64,000 nt of DNA from Labia minor (GCA_963082975.1 OY720346.1:77492767-77556766), one strand, 5' to 3'. Numbered from the stretch's first letter, positions 9,813 through 22,496 are shown. The notes: generated by a model not told the origin, from the letters alone. Numbers and translations are program-made.

Positions 9813-10984
9813 TAGATTATAAATGTACTTACCATACATGTGTAAAAAATCCAAATGAACTTTAAAAGGTATTTTCTCGAAATATATATATTTCAACTTA
9901 AAAAATAAGTAAGTAAGTAAGTAAGAAGGTAAACAAAGAAATGTATTTATAAAAGAAAAAGAAAAAGTCTAAATTTCATTTTGTTATTTTTATTTTTTTA
10001 TTAAAGAAGATAGATATACAAATACTAATAAACAATTAAGAGAAGGAGAGATTAATAATATTTTCATACCTTCATTTTAAATTACTGTGTAGCAGTTTTA
10101 ATAAATTTTGTAAATATTATTCTAAAGAGATGTTTGTTTCATTTCAAAGAGGGAACGTTATATATAATCTGAGATTGAAATTGAATAAGAACTGAAAAAA
10201 ATAAATAAATATATTAAATATATGTTATCAAAGTATCATTTTATTTCAATTTTAAATATAGAAACATATAATTGGTTCAAGTTGATGGTATAATATCGGA
10301 TATATATTTTCTTAAATATATTTACTTACTTTTACAAGTTGATTTATCAAAATGGATTGAAACGATTGATTGGCTCTTAACATTACATTGATAATGTTTA
10401 TTTTAAATAAAATATATCAATTATAAATTATAACTAAACTTTATGAAATATTAATATTAGAATAAAGGCATGTAAATTGATATAAAAGTAAATAAATAAA
10501 TAAATAAAATAAATCTGGTATATACTTATAATTACACTTGTTGATTTATGATTAGTATATGAAATGATACATTTCTAGTTTTATATAAATAAAATTATTT
10601 TATTTCTAATTTGTATCTCTAAGATATGTTTATTTAATAGCAAATTACTATTTTATTTATATTTAATAGTATATATAATTGTTTATTATAAATTACTTCT
10701 GTTTATTATTATTAATTAATTTTACTACTATAAATAGGATATTTTCTAATTTTTATATTCCAATGAAGTTTGTACATTTTTGTTTTGATCATTCAACGAA
10801 TGAATTGAAATGTTGAATATTGACACATTTCATTTTAATTTTAATTTAACTTTAATTTTTCTTTACTATGAAACTATAATTTATACCATCCATTCTATTA
10901 CTTTATTCTATAAATTATTTGAGTAACTTTTAAGTAAAAATTAAAATTTTTTAAAAACTTAATGAAAACTACAATTAAAATGTT
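9813..10984. other. A+T-rich unique DNA
   Basis: Over 1 kb of A+T-rich sequence with short TAAG, TAAA and ATA runs. No gene or named repeat was seen. Confidence 0.45.
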
Positions 10985-11331
10985 TAGAAAAAATAAATAG
11001 TCAATAAAACACACAACCCTTAAACGTTGGTATCAATGCACTTAAAGATAGAAAAGTATGACATGTAACACAATATCTATTTAGTAATTTGACTTTATTT
11101 ATATTTATAATATTTTGTATTTAAAAAAGCGCTATCTGACGTAGTTGCTGACTGATTTAAATTTTTTATTTTAATTAATTAATTAAGAAAAAACTAATAA
11201 ATATGATATTTCCAGAGGCGGAAACCAATACAGATCGTTTTTTCTTTATAAAAAATTTCAAAAAAATCCTTCTATACAAATATATATATATTATATATAC
11301 AATTTTTGCTATAGTATAATAAGATAAGATA
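10985..11331 (-). repeat. Repeat family C, copy 1
   Basis: Inverted copy of family C (best copy 41844-42396). Landmarks in minus-strand order: ATCTTATCTTATTATACTAT and GCAAAAATTGTATAT at the 5' end; AAAATTTCAAAAAAAT-type spacer complement; GATCTGTATTGGTTTC; TTAGTTTTTTCTTAATT; GACGTCAGATAGCGC-like; and CATTGATACCAACGTTTAAGG. Non-coding and moderately diverged. Confidence 0.6.
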
Positions 11332-11989
11332 GAAATTTTATTACGAATGAATGAAAGAATCTTGAAATAGAAATATGAACTAATAATTATTAAATTAAAA
11401 TTAATTCAGCATGATAATGAGAGCTTGATATGCAAATCCAATTCAAATTAAAGATGATGGCCTAAAAACATATCAATTGCAAATAAAATAGATTTTTATT
11501 AAAAATAATAATGAAACCATTTAATTATTATTAATATTAAGTATTATTTTTATTATTATTATTTTAATAAATCTACATATAAATACATTTATAATATAAT
11601 AACTATCATATTTTTTCTACTAAAAATCTTTTTCAAATTTATATTAAATTTACCTTATAAAAAAATTAAGTGATTCTTTGAGAAGATTTACAATCCACTT
11701 TTTAATTCCAAGAAATCTACTTTTCCTTTTCATTATGCATATTCAATCAGTCTCTGTAGTTATGACGATCTATATTCTCTCTTTTCTATTATATTTTTTA
11801 AAATTATATTTATTGCTGAAAATGCTAATAATAAAGTAAAATACAATGGTTTTGATAATTCTTCATTTAGTATTATTTTATTATTAATATATTAATAATT
11901 TTTGTATTTAATATTATTAAGTTATTCAGTGTATACAAACCATATTTGTAGTTTTTTTGATGAAATCTCCACTTTTGATGCTTCTCCCA
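11332..11989. other. A+T-rich unique DNA
   Basis: Nothing recognisable before the mariner fossil. Confidence 0.4.
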
Positions 11990-12355
11990 CATATCCCATA
12001 GGCCAATTTTGCATCTAACGATTTTCAAGTTAATTACAAATAGAAGGAATTATTCATGCAAAAAGATTACTATTACTGTTAAACAGACAGAAAGTGTTCA
12101 TCCTCTTGCATAATAATACTGAATCTTGAAGAGTTATGAAGACTATACTGTTACTGCTAGAATGAAAAGCTCTGCCGCACCCATCATACTCACCAGGCAT
12201 AGCCCCTTCTTATTCTTATCATTTCGAACTAATGTCACCTACACGGTTTTGAAATGATAAAAAAGTGTCAAAATGATTGGATTTCTGTCTAATCAATATC
12301 GATCTTTTAAACTATGTCGCCATCTTGTCAGAAATATATGAAAAAGTTATAATAA
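11990..12355 (+). pseudogene. Mariner transposase fossil, central to C-terminal part
   Basis: Reading the plus strand gives FILLHNNT (compare the FLHDNA block around the second catalytic aspartate), then LPHPSYSPGIAPSYSYHFEL. That matches the mariner LPHPPYSPDLAPSDYHLF block around the third catalytic residue, with the key Asp replaced by Gly. A VSKWLDFCL stretch follows. Stops and frame changes show it is long dead. No TIRs were found. It is a different mariner lineage from 42522-43418. Confidence 0.6.
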
Positions 12356-12365
12356 TAATGAAAAT

Positions 12366-13009
12366 TATTTTAATTAATATATAATGTACATTAATATATA
12401 AATATTATACCGAAAATGATCAGAATATATGCAAATATTTAATAATAATTTGTGTTTAATAAAAAAATGCCCAAGTGAATTGAAATGAAAAAGTCTTTCA
12501 TGTAAGGAAAGAAAAAAAAATAGTGAGCTTATTTCGTGAATATTATTTTCTTTTGATATTATTTGATAATACCAATAATAAATTCTCTATTAATATATAA
12601 TATGTAGTTTTAATTTAAACTTTAATCTAAAGATATTCAAATTAGATAAATGGAAATAGATAGAAAGAAAAAATACGAATTTTTAATCATGATAGGAAAT
12701 GTTCAATAGTTCATAAAACAATTTAGAAAGATAAAAATAAAATGTCGTTGATTTATTAGTTATTTCTTTTTTGCATCATGTGCGAATTCACAAAATACCT
12801 GACTAAAAGGAAATGATTCCAATTTATTAAATCGGGAAATTTTCATATTTCTTATCAGCATCGCCATTTTGAATAGTCATCTTTCACCAAAAATTCCGAT
12901 TTGTTAATGATAAACTGATTTCGTTTATATATATAAAAAAAATAATATTTATTTGTTTTTATATTTAATGAAAGATAGAAGAAGAAGTAAGAATAAACTT
13001 GTGTGGATT
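12366..13009. other. A+T-rich unique DNA
   Basis: Nothing recognisable. Confidence 0.4.
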
Positions 13010-13525
13010 TACAGGGAGAGAAAGAGAGAGATGGGTAAAATGAAAAGGGGAAAGGAGGGAGGTGTGAGGTAGGGGGTGGGGTGGGGTGGGGGTGGGGGTA
13101 AAAGAAAGAAATGGAGGTGGAGAAGTATATACCGTGAGCGGTGGTATTCCCGATTACCCAAGGGGCGTTTGTTCGTGACAAAGTGCTTTTGGTTGCTAAA
13201 GTAAACCCCGTAACCCTTTTTAGGGAGCCTCTTTGTCTTTCTGTTGACACTAAGTCTTGGCCCATGCTTATATACAAGCAATGAGTGGCTTCCACACAAA
13301 GTTAAATAAATCCAAGGGTCTTTCCGAGGGCAAGAGTGACGAAACTGATAAAAATCGAACAAAGCATAGGAATAGAGAAGATATTGAGTTGAAATGACAA
13401 GAGAGCCTCTTGTGAAGCCACCACAACGAACCATTTTCATGGGGACTCCACTTCCACATAATAAATGCCAAATTAAAAGATTCATTGACATCATTAAAAT
13501 TATTGTTAGTGTTTGAAGTTTTAAA
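13010..13525. other. Higher-complexity, purine-rich unique island
   Basis: The first 120 bases are strongly purine-rich with G runs on the plus strand. The rest has markedly more G+C than its surroundings and resembles no repeat in the window. A long open frame on the minus strand has low-complexity proline/serine content and no family resemblance, so I do not call a gene. It could be a conserved regulatory region or an unrecognised exon. Confidence 0.3.
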
Positions 13526-13531
13526 AAAATT

Positions 13532-14106
13532 AGCTGGAGTGTCTCCACTCGACTATCTCGCAATTTGAATTGGATTAAATAACATATTATATTATATTAA
13601 AATTAAATTTAATTAATTAGAAATTAAAATTAATAAATGATATTTATTAAACCAGCGCATGTTTGGCTCTTTGTTGATGACACCACGCGTGCATTCGTGT
13701 TAAAAAATGAATTCCGGTACTTTCAGCAATATTCAATCAAGCTGAAATTCTATATTTAGTAGTTTTATACAATTTTTGATCATGTGAAAAACTATAAAAC
13801 ATATATCTTTATTTTTAAGCCAGTTTAGAGGAAAAAAATCCAAACGTGACCCTCTTCCAGTTGAGCTACATTTCTCAAAAGTTGATGGAAATCTACGAAT
13901 TTTGAATATTGCCTGTGTAGCAAATTTCATGATTCTAGCTCAAACCGTTTTTGCGTAATCTTGTCCACATACATACACACATACACACAGACATTTTTCT
14001 CAACCTTAGTGAAAATGAATCAGGAACCTTTAAAACGTAAAAAAAACATCAAAATCTCGACATCGATTTTCGTGATCGCAATACTATCTCTGATGAGATA
14101 GTAAAA
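13532..14106 (-). mobile_element. Repeat family A, copy 2, full length, inverted
   Basis: Begins with AGCTGGAGTG, the inverse of the 3' terminus with its stem-loop, then ACTATCTCGC. It ends with a decayed copy of the 5' terminus (ACTATCTC then GAGATAGTAAAA). The core and a short TG-rich microsatellite (about 13965-13990) are present. It is more diverged than copies 1 and 7. Confidence 0.75.
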
Positions 14107-14484
14107 AAGTTGTTTTTTTTATTATAAACTATACTCGTATTTACTCTGAAAAGTTGATTATCTTCATTTAATTTATATAAATAATAAATAAAAAAATATA
14201 TACCTACATTATTAATATTAATAGGAAATCTTTGCAAAACAAGTTTTATTTATTATTATATTTTATTTATTAAGGTAAATGATCTAATTATGAATAATTT
14301 TGTTTTTTATTTTCAGTTTATAAAATTTTCAATTCACTTCTTAGGTTTTCTATTATTTATTTGATGTTATTTATTTATTTATTAGAATGATCAATAAGAT
14401 ATATTTTTCTATATGAAATATTAAACAATGAAATAATATATAATAACTATTATATTTATAATAATTTTAATTATAATATTAAAA
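14107..14484. other. A+T-rich unique DNA
   Basis: Nothing recognisable. Confidence 0.4.
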
Positions 14485-14910
14485 AAATGAGCTGTGGCCA
14501 GGCACAGAAGCGACTGACGATTTAAAAATAATTAAAAACAACATTATATATATTTATTTTTTATTTCACCAATTAGTTGTAATGTAATAAAAATTTTCCG
14601 ACAATGAATATAAAATTAATACTTTGTAAACTACCTCTTCCGGTTCCGGATATACACCAAAAGTTGATAAATTCATGTTACTGATGCATAAAGTAAATAT
14701 ACTAAATTTTATCAAAATCCTTTCGGTCGATCAAGCTGTACACATCTATTTGGACACACATGGATAAGACGGACAGACGGACAGACATCATGCTAAAAAC
14801 ACTTTTTTCTGTTAACAAAATACATGATTCGTTGAGATATATAAAAATCTCCACATGTAAAATTTGTGTGAAAACAATACCTTTCCTTCCTATCGTTCGT
14901 CGGTAAAAAA
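14485..14910 (-). mobile_element. Repeat family B, copy 2, inverted, diverged
   Basis: The 3' end appears as GAGCTGTGGCCAGGCACAG plus CGACTGACG, recognisably the stem-loop and subterminal repeat. The core (AACCGGAAGAGG in element orientation) and the TCCG-type microsatellite follow, and the 5' end is at about 14885-14905 (CTATCGTTCGTCGGTAAAAA). The middle differs from the young copies, so this is an older subfamily shared with 16035-16352. Confidence 0.65.
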
Positions 14911-15339
14911 GATATTAAATAAGAATACATCTATGATGGATTGGTTGCCTATATATAAGGGGCACAAAATCGGCAATATGTCAGTATTTTCAAAATTATC
15001 ATCATCACTAACTGGCTTGTCTTTGCTATAAATCAAACAAAACTGCTGTAAACAAGATTGTTGTTTTTTCTATCTTTGAATTCTATCCACAGTTTTAATT
15101 TAATAAACTGAAAAATAACATTTTTGTTTTTGCATTGATTGCTTCAATTAATTTCAAATATAATAACTATAGATATTAACACTTTTTAATAAATAATATG
15201 ATACTTATTATTATATATTAATTTATAAAAATTCATTATGATTCCTTTTATGTTTATTTAAATACCAATACTTATATACTAATATTTTAATGAATATTCT
15301 TGTTTGAATGTAAAACATTTGAAAAATCTTCATTATCTT
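14911..15339. other. A+T-rich unique DNA
   Basis: Nothing recognisable. Confidence 0.4.
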
Positions 15340-15560
15340 CCAGGTCACAAAGAGGCGGCATAAAATATGCAAAAATTCTATTATATCGAGACGATGTCAA
15401 TGTCTCTCCACCCATTCTTTACACTATATCGTTATTGTAATCATGAATAATACCATGTTTAACTAATTAATTAACTTGACGGTGCGAATGAAAAAAGAGC
15501 TTCGCTTTGCTTTCGTTCAATGCTTGCTAACAGAAACCGACTTTCTCTCTTGTTTGAATT
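15340..15560. other. Higher-complexity unique stretch
   Basis: Balanced-composition, non-repeat sequence (for example around ATCGAGACGATGTCAATG and CTTGACGGTGCGAATG). No coding frame is supported. A possible non-coding regulatory region. Confidence 0.25.
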
Positions 15561-16034
15561 TTAAATTTTCAAAGACAAATGATGAATTTTACCTAAAATA
15601 ATGTTGGAGTAACCAAATTTAGAAATTCATGATTGGATTATATGGATATGAAAAAGTTTTACAGAATACAACTTTACTACAACAATTCAACCAGTTTAGA
15701 ATAATCAAAACCCATACACTAAAAGAGTAAAAAAAAAATATTTTAAATTTAAAGTACTTACTCTTAAACCTTTATTTCTTTTTTTAACAAAAACAAAGAG
15801 AATAAGCATCAATAACAAATAAATACCATATATAATTAAAAATAGATATAAATAAATTATTATTATTACTATTATTATAGAATGAAAAATGTTTTATTAA
15901 ATATTTATACGATAAGTATATAAAGTATCAAAAAAAAAGTATTTTTAAAACTTGAATTAAAATGACTAAATTATATTATCTTGGTTTTGGTTTTTAGTTT
16001 AATTACTCAATTATTAATTACTACTATATATTTT
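15561..16034. other. A+T-rich unique DNA
   Basis: Nothing recognisable. Confidence 0.4.
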
Positions 16035-16352
16035 AAGTGAACTATTTTCCGATAATGAATATAAAATTAATGCTTTGTAAACTACCACTTTCGGTTTTTG
16101 GATATACACTAAAAGGTGATGAATTCATGCATTAAGTAAATATACCAAATTTTATCAAAATCCGTTGAGCCGTTCAATTTGTACACGTTTATATGGACAC
16201 AAAGGACAGACGGACGGACGACACCATGCTAACAAAATACATGATTCGTGGAGATATGTAAAAATCTCCACATGTAAAATTTATAAATAATTTTACAATT
16301 TTTAAATTTATTTATAAATAAACCTCCACTTCCTATCGTCTGTTTGTACAAA
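16035..16352 (-). mobile_element. Repeat family B, copy 3, inverted, partial
   Basis: Matches copy 2 from CCGATAATGAATATAAAATT through the core and microsatellite to the 5' terminus (CTATCGTCTGTTTGTA, decayed). The 3' subterminal repeat and stem-loop are missing. Confidence 0.65.
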
Positions 16353-17365
16353 AAAAAACAAACAAACAAACTAAATGTAATATTTAAAATAAAATATTAA
16401 TTTTATAAGTCAGTGAAAATAAATTTATTAATACAATTGGAGCTTAAATGTTATTAAAGGTAACTAATATTACAATGACTTATGATATTGGCTGAATTTG
16501 ATGGAAAGAGAAAAATAAGAAAGAAGAAGAGTTTGTGAATGAAATGCACCCGCTTTTTAGCTACTAGCCAATCACTCATTCAATCTTCTCTCCCCCCCTT
16601 TCCCCTCCCCCTCCCCTCTTCTTCACCAAGTCTGTGGTCCTTTGCACATTTCTCCACTTTCGTACTCTTTTTTTTATCCTGATTCTTATTTTTCGTTTTC
16701 TTTTTATTTCTTTTCTTTTTTTTTCTTTGCAACCGAGCCCCTAAACGAACCGTGAACGAATTGACGACTCGTTCTTTTTATCAAGAATGGTGAAGGAAAT
16801 TCCAATTGCAAAACAAACTCATTATGGTGAATCGGGATAAAATCGTGAAATAACGAGACCCGCTCAATTTCAAGGATATTAACTTCCACTATGTATATAT
16901 GTTCCAAAAGGGGTTAAATCAGTGAAAGAGAGAGAGAGAGAGAGAGGGAGAGAAAGAAAGAAAATAAAATTTTAAATCTTAAACAGAAGAAATTGACTCA
17001 AATCGAATCCAATTTAAATTTTTATAAAAGTTTTCCCTAAGTTTCAAAAGGAACTTAAATAAATAAATAAATAATATTCTTTCTTAGAGTTTCATTTTCA
17101 AAATTTAAAGATTTATTAAAATTGGTTATACTTTTAGAAATATACTTGTATTTTACATCGATAATAATATATTATAGTATGCATAAACACACATTTTTTT
17201 TAAATTTATTAATTTATTCCTGTTACTCTATTGCAATGTTACTCATTTTTTTTTGTAATTGATACCACAGAAATATCCATCAAAAATATCAGGTACCACG
17301 AGTAATACCTCAGTTTGAGACTTGTATATAATATACTTATATTGTAAAATAATATAAATATAAAT
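16353..17365. other. Unique DNA with a pyrimidine-rich island
   Basis: 16540-16740 is rich in C and T runs on the plus strand. 16740-16900 is of ordinary complexity. A GA microsatellite lies at about 16925-16950. The rest is A+T-rich. No gene is supported. Confidence 0.35.
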
Positions 17366-17556
17366 TTTTTTTTATAAAATAACGTTTTTTTCATAGACTA
17401 AAAAGAATAAAATAATTTTTATAAAAAACTTAATGTGCCCAACGTTTTTCGTTGAATATGAAACAATTCATCTATAAACTTTGTCAGGCTTATAGAAAAA
17501 TTATTTTATTCTTTTGAGTTCATGTAAAAATAAACGTTATTTTTTGAAATTTTATT
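17366..17556. repeat. Small foldback element
   Basis: Two arms of about 55 bp are inverted copies around a 70-bp centre. The left arm contains AATAACG and AAAGAATAAAATAATTTT; the right arm contains AAAATTATTTTATTCTTTT and AACGTTATT. Part of the right arm (AACTTTGTCAGG and the following 40 bases) recurs at about 3975-4040, so this is a repeat family, probably a MITE. Confidence 0.5.
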
Positions 17557-17869
17557 TGTATTTACATATATTATTTTATTCTATTTAGTGTGATTTTTAT
17601 TCGATAAAATAAAATTATTCATTAAAAAGGATCTAAGATGAGAAATAGATAAAGATAATGTTATACGAGAATTTGCAAATAGTTTAAAACAAAAAGAAAA
17701 TATTAATTTTATAAAAATGATTATAATTATATTAAGTAAATTTTATTATTGAAGTAATGGTTTTAAAATATATTTAGGTATTATAATTATTATATTAATT
17801 AAAAATTTCTCTTTTAATTTTATAAATTATTTTGAATTATTTTCAAAATGAAAACCAACTCAAATATTA
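17557..17869. other. A+T-rich unique DNA
   Basis: Nothing recognisable. Confidence 0.4.
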
Positions 17870-18080
17870 AAGCAATTAATCGCTAATTACATTACAATTA
17901 ATTAATTATAATTCAATTATATTTCTTTATATATTTATATATATACCTTCTAGAAATCCATTGAAATATCTATAAAATTTTCAAAAGTTTATCTCAATTT
18001 AACGTTGTTGAAAAATCGATTTTAATTTTTCCTAAAAGCGAACAGACAGACATGAGGTGAAGTTGTTAAAAACGTTATAA
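17870..18080 (+). repeat. Interspersed repeat family D, copy 2
   Basis: Begins TTAATCGCTAATTACATTAC, runs through CCTTCTAGAAATC, GAAAAATCGATTTTAATTT and a short ACAGACAG run, and ends AAACGTTATAA. The longest D copy without rearrangement, and the reference for interpreting the palindrome at 52407-52763. Confidence 0.6.
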
Positions 18081-18689
18081 AAAAAGAAAAAAATATTTAC
18101 ATTAATCATTTTTTTTTTTTCAATAATTTTAATTTAATAAATTACAATTTTTCCAAGTGATTTCTTCACATAAATAAATGAAGCAAAAATTAAAGTAGAA
18201 AAAGTTGATTTTGTTTAAAAATGAGGACAACATTATTACAAATTAACAAATGTTGAGTTATGTTGGATTCTAACAAAAAAAATGCAAACTATTAGATATT
18301 TTATTAAATAGTAATAATTTTATTTTATTTTTCTGTTATTTCTGTAATAAAAAAATAACAAATAATAGAGACAAAAGAATGTTTGGTATTTTGAATTTCA
18401 TAATAATTTTTAATTTTTAATAATAAGATTTTAATTTTATTATTCAAATATCTATCTATCTATTTATTTTATTTACTTAATTATGTTCTTATCATTTATT
18501 TAATTTGGTTTGTTGGTGTTGTTGTTGTTGTTTTTAGAAATTTATATGAATACCTTTTTAGTTTATTTCTTATTGATGGATGTAATGATTTATTTTATTC
18601 TGTCTTCAAGCTTTCTGCTATGTTGCTATTTGCTCTGTTTGTCTATCACTTCATTAAAATGCTCTGTTAATTCACAATTGTCTTCAACG
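18081..18689. other. A+T-rich unique DNA
   Basis: A+T-rich, with a TTG run near 18510-18533. No gene was seen. Confidence 0.4.
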
Positions 18690-19180
18690 ACATTGAAATT
18701 TGCCGTAAACCGCTCAGAAATAATGAATATGTATAATTTATACAATCCAACAATCAAGCTTGTGACGTGGCTATGGATATGGATGCTGCGTATGGTTGGA
18801 TAGGATGCCTGCCCTCTCCTCTCAACCGAGCAAACTAACCCAAAGACTTAATCCACAATACAATGTTTGCCTGTTACAATTCATTAGTTTAACTAACATG
18901 ACCAGTTGGAAATTTCCAATCCACCCTCAAGCTATTCAAGCTTTACCGCCCCCCGCCCCCTCGCCCTTCCGCCACACCCCTCCCTCCACCTCTCCACGCC
19001 ATCATTCCTTCATCCCCATTGGGCCCATGGGCTTTGTTTTCGATACACTGGGCCTTGGTCCTTTGTACAACCAAGTCAGCACTTAAGCTCTTAAGAGTAG
19101 GAAGAGGAGGAGGAGGAGGAGTGGTGGTGGACGAGATGTAGGGATTAAAACGGTCAATGAGTTGAACAATATTCAACCAC
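18690..19180. other. G+C-rich unique island
   Basis: The most G+C-rich non-repeat stretch in the window, with C-rich tracts at 18945-19010 and a GGA/GGT microsatellite near 19098-19128. Overlapping open frames on both strands reflect composition, not coding. No domain or splice pattern was recognised. A candidate regulatory element or unrecognised exon. Confidence 0.3.
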
Positions 19181-19283
19181 TTTATTCAAAATTAGTAATT
19201 ATTATATACTAGCAGAACCCGTAAAAGAGCATATATAATTAAGATATACAAATAATCAACGAATTTTAATAACAATAAAAAAA

Positions 19284-19551
19284 CTGACTTTGTACGTCCT
19301 ACGGAAGGACAACGCCTATCAAGTCGGTTATATCAATGAGGTGTCCTATGATCAGTAGAACGGGTCCTATCAACCTTTACCTTGATTTTCTTGATCGGAG
19401 GCGCTATCAAGTAGCTTTTCCTCAATGTTGTTCCAGGAGGCTGGGTTGACTCCGTCCCATCGACCCCAGCTAGGGAAATTCCCTTGCCAGGCCCGGGTCT
19501 TGAGCCCGCGACCACGTGGATGTGAGGCAGGTTCGTTACCCGAACACAAAT
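19284..19551 (-). mobile_element. SINE-1 copy with altered head
   Basis: Inverted copy. The 3' end with its T run lies at 19275-19290, the body is complete, and the head reaches the B-box region. There the ends of the tRNA-like part differ from the other copies (GGTCGCGGGCTCAAGACCC in element orientation), so the B box is changed. Confidence 0.75.
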
Positions 19552-19597
19552 AGCGTCTTCGATTTTAATATCAATGGATAAACTATATAGTTGTCCC

Positions 19598-19847
19598 CAG
19601 TGATGTATTGGTAAAATAAAAAGTAAGGGAACGCATAGTGGGAGCAAAAAAAGTCCTATTTTTTCCATATAAGTTTTTATTTTTACTTTTATTTTTACTA
19701 TACAAAATAATTACGAACACAAAGAAATTCTAACAATAGATTTAAGTGGGAGTTGGTGGGACATGAAAAAGTACTGGAACGCGTTCAGGTTCTGAAAAAA
19801 GATAAGGGAACGCCGTTCCACCGCGTTCCCCTCCCAATACACCACTG
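19598..19847. mobile_element. hAT MITE (CAGTGATGTATTGG family), copy 1
   Basis: A 250-bp element running from CAGTGATGTATTGG to CAATACACCACTG, with GGGAACGC motifs repeated inside both ends. It is closely similar to 59000-59269, which has a clear 8-bp target duplication. Here the flanking octamers (GTTGTCCC and ATTTTTCC) match at only five of eight positions. Confidence 0.75.
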
Positions 19848-20395
19848 ATTTTTCCTTTTTTTTATTTATTATTTAACCTAATTAATATACACATATATGT
19901 ACCAACATGACAAAAAAATTTCGATAATCGAATGTACACAGCCCACGAAAATTTAAAATTCATCTTTTTTTTTAAACAGACCTTGTATATAATTATTATA
20001 ATTTTAATCAATTTGATTTTTCTTCAATTTCTTAACAAGTATCTAATAAAAATAAAATAAATAATCCATTTTGATTTTATTTAATATTACTATTATGATA
20101 TTTCAGCTTTATTATTCATGATTCCATGACGGTTCATTTACAATAAAAAATTACTACCATTCAAAATCCTAATGTAAGAGTGATTTATATTTCTTATATG
20201 TTAATGAAATTATCAAAATAAATCTATTCTAATTCTATTTAAATATATATCGAATTTAAATTTATAAAATATTTAACCTTTAAGAATTTTAATGTTTATT
20301 TTCAGCATTTAAATATTGCTTTCAATACATTTTTTATTAAAATAATTGACCTTACACTTAGACCATTTACCTTAATAAGATACAATAATAAATAA
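19848..20395. other. A+T-rich unique DNA
   Basis: Nothing recognisable. Confidence 0.4.
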
Positions 20396-20748
20396 ACCGG
20401 AAGAGGGTCATTACCTACAACGTTTTGATTTTTTTCTTCTAAAGTAACCGTAAAAATAAAGATATGAGTTTGATAGTTTTTCAAATGATTAAAAATTGTA
20501 TAAAACTGCTATATATAGAATTTAAGCTTGATTGAAACGCTGAAAGTACCGGAATTAATTTTTTAACACTGCAAATCACGCGCCAACACGTGACCTGGTG
20601 CCATCAACAAAGAGTTAAATATGCGCTGATTTAATAAATATTATTTATTCATTTTAATTTATAATTACTTAAATTTAATTTAAATATAATATATGTTAAT
20701 TAATTCAATTCAAATTTGCGAAATAATCGAGTGGAGACACTCAGGGCT
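20396..20748 (+). mobile_element. Repeat family A, copy 3, 5'-truncated
   Basis: Starts inside the core (ACCGGAAGAGGGTCATTACC) and continues to the 3' end, where the subterminal repeat is changed to GCGAAATAAT but the stem-loop GAGTG-GAGA-CACTC is intact. Confidence 0.75.
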
Positions 20749-21296
20749 TATTTGATATAATTTTCTATTTGTTTTTTCTCTAAATAAAATAAAAAAAATT
20801 CCTATTTATATAATAATCTAGCTAAGTTATATTATAAAAAATCGACATTATTTATTTTTTTTCTAAAATTATTTTTAATTAAATTGTCTAATTGTATAAA
20901 ATACGTACCTACATATAATAGATTATTTTATAAATATGCTACTGATTTACTATTGTTTCAAAAATTGCAATATGTCAAATATATATATCCAAACTTTAAT
21001 TTAAATATATACAAAATAATATTTCTTTAATTAAAATAGATATTGTAAATATGACTTCGACGAGAATGAATAAACTTAATTAAACTGAATATTTTAACAT
21101 ATATGTTATTGATTCATACAATTATTTTATATTTTAATTAAATTTGATTGCTATTTGATAGATTAATAAAAATTGATTGAATTTATTTTATTATTAGAAT
21201 ATGAAATTCAAATTATGGAGTATCAATTAAATAAAATTCTATTATCAAATAAATTATTAAATTTGTATAAAATAATTGTATATACATATGTATATA
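20749..21296. other. A+T-rich unique DNA
   Basis: Nothing recognisable. Confidence 0.4.
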
Positions 21297-21782
21297 GTAC
21301 CTGGTTATTATTCTTTATGAACTATGAATATTTAAGTTTAATATTATTATTTAAAATAAATAAAATACAAAATAATTATATGAAACAATTTCAAATAATT
21401 TAAAAAAATATAAATTAAATAAAAAATAGTCATAAAACGTACAGCCCTTAAACGTACGTATTAATTCACTGAAAGACAGAAACGTATGTCCTGTGAATAT
21501 AACCTAATATATATTTCGTAATTTGATCACAAAATACTATTAAAATAAATATTTTTAATTTTATTTTATTTATAATATTTTGTATTTAAGGAAGTGCTGT
21601 CTGGCGTTGCCCGGCACCATTTTTTTATTATTAAATTTCCTATTTTAAATTAAGAAAAAACTAACAAGGATGATTTTTCCCGAGGCTGAAACCAATACAG
21701 ATCGATTTTTCTTTATAAATATTATCTATGGTATGAATTTCAAAAAAATCCTCTGAGGGTTTTAATATTTTAAAAAATACAA

Positions 21783-21814
<32 letters not shown>

Positions 21815-21842
21815 ATTATTGGTAGTATCATAAAATAAGATA
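21297..21842 (-). repeat. Repeat family C, copy 2, long, inverted
   Basis: Extends from the 3' motif (AACCAGGTAC in element orientation, 21297-21310) through TTTGAAATTGTTTCATATA, the TCAGTGAATTAATACGTACG region and GGCAACGCCAGACAGC, to the AT-rich 5' end at about 21790-21842. With 41844-42396 it defines the full family of roughly 550 bp. Confidence 0.65.
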
Positions 21843-21945
21843 TATTATAAACGTATTTCATATATTTCCATTTATTTACTTGATCTATTTTTAATAAAAA
21901 AAAATATAAGAAAAGGATAAGAAATATTTTTTTTTTCTTCTCTTT

Positions 21946-22260
21946 TAATGATTATTATGCTGTCGCAAAGGGTTTTCATTTCCTAGATATTTACTTTCAA
22001 ACAAGAGAATGTAAATTAAAGGGTTTAATCAACGAAAAGTCCAACAAGGTTTGGACCATCAAGCCTACAGACTCCTTTGATGCCAGTGTCAGGTGGTGGT
22101 CGTTGGTCATTCATTGGCAAGCGATGCTGAAAAGTAAATAACCCCCGACGACAGGCCATTTTCCAAACGAATAACGAATTCGGGCCAACACATTGCAATT
22201 GGGAATGTGAATTAATGAAGAAGCTACCAGTAGAATGTCATAACAATCAATAATAAATAT
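21946..22260. other. Higher-complexity unique island
   Basis: About 300 bases of balanced composition, unlike the surroundings and matching no repeat here (for example GTTTGGACCATCAAGCC and CCCCCGACGACAGGCCATT). No open frame spans it. A good candidate for a conserved non-coding element. Confidence 0.3.
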
Positions 22261-22462
22261 GTAATATGTAGTTAGTTGGAGATGAGGAGAAATAAAAATA
22301 AAAAAAGATTTATCTTAAATATTAATTTAATATGTATTTGTATAATTATTTATCAAATTTAAATAAATTTGTAATTTTTTTTTAAATGATTGAAATTAAT
22401 CGATAGAAATTAAAAAAAAGAAAAAAGAAAATTCTATTAAATCAATTATGTATGCATAGCTC

Positions 22463-22496
<34 letters not shown>

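Noticed and set aside
12855-13563. Long overlapping open frames on the minus strand (184 and 146 codons)
   Set aside because: Low-complexity proline, serine and phenylalanine content arising from the purine-rich tract on the plus strand. No domain, no splice context, and the first frame starts inside the terminus of repeat A copy 2.
18796-19176. Overlapping 60-97 codon frames in the G+C-rich island
   Set aside because: Open on both strands because of skewed composition (proline- or glycine/arginine-rich). No homology recognised.
19590-19855. 8-bp target duplication for the hAT MITE at 19598-19847
   Set aside because: Flanking octamers GTTGTCCC and ATTTTTCC agree at only five of eight positions, so I do not claim one here.
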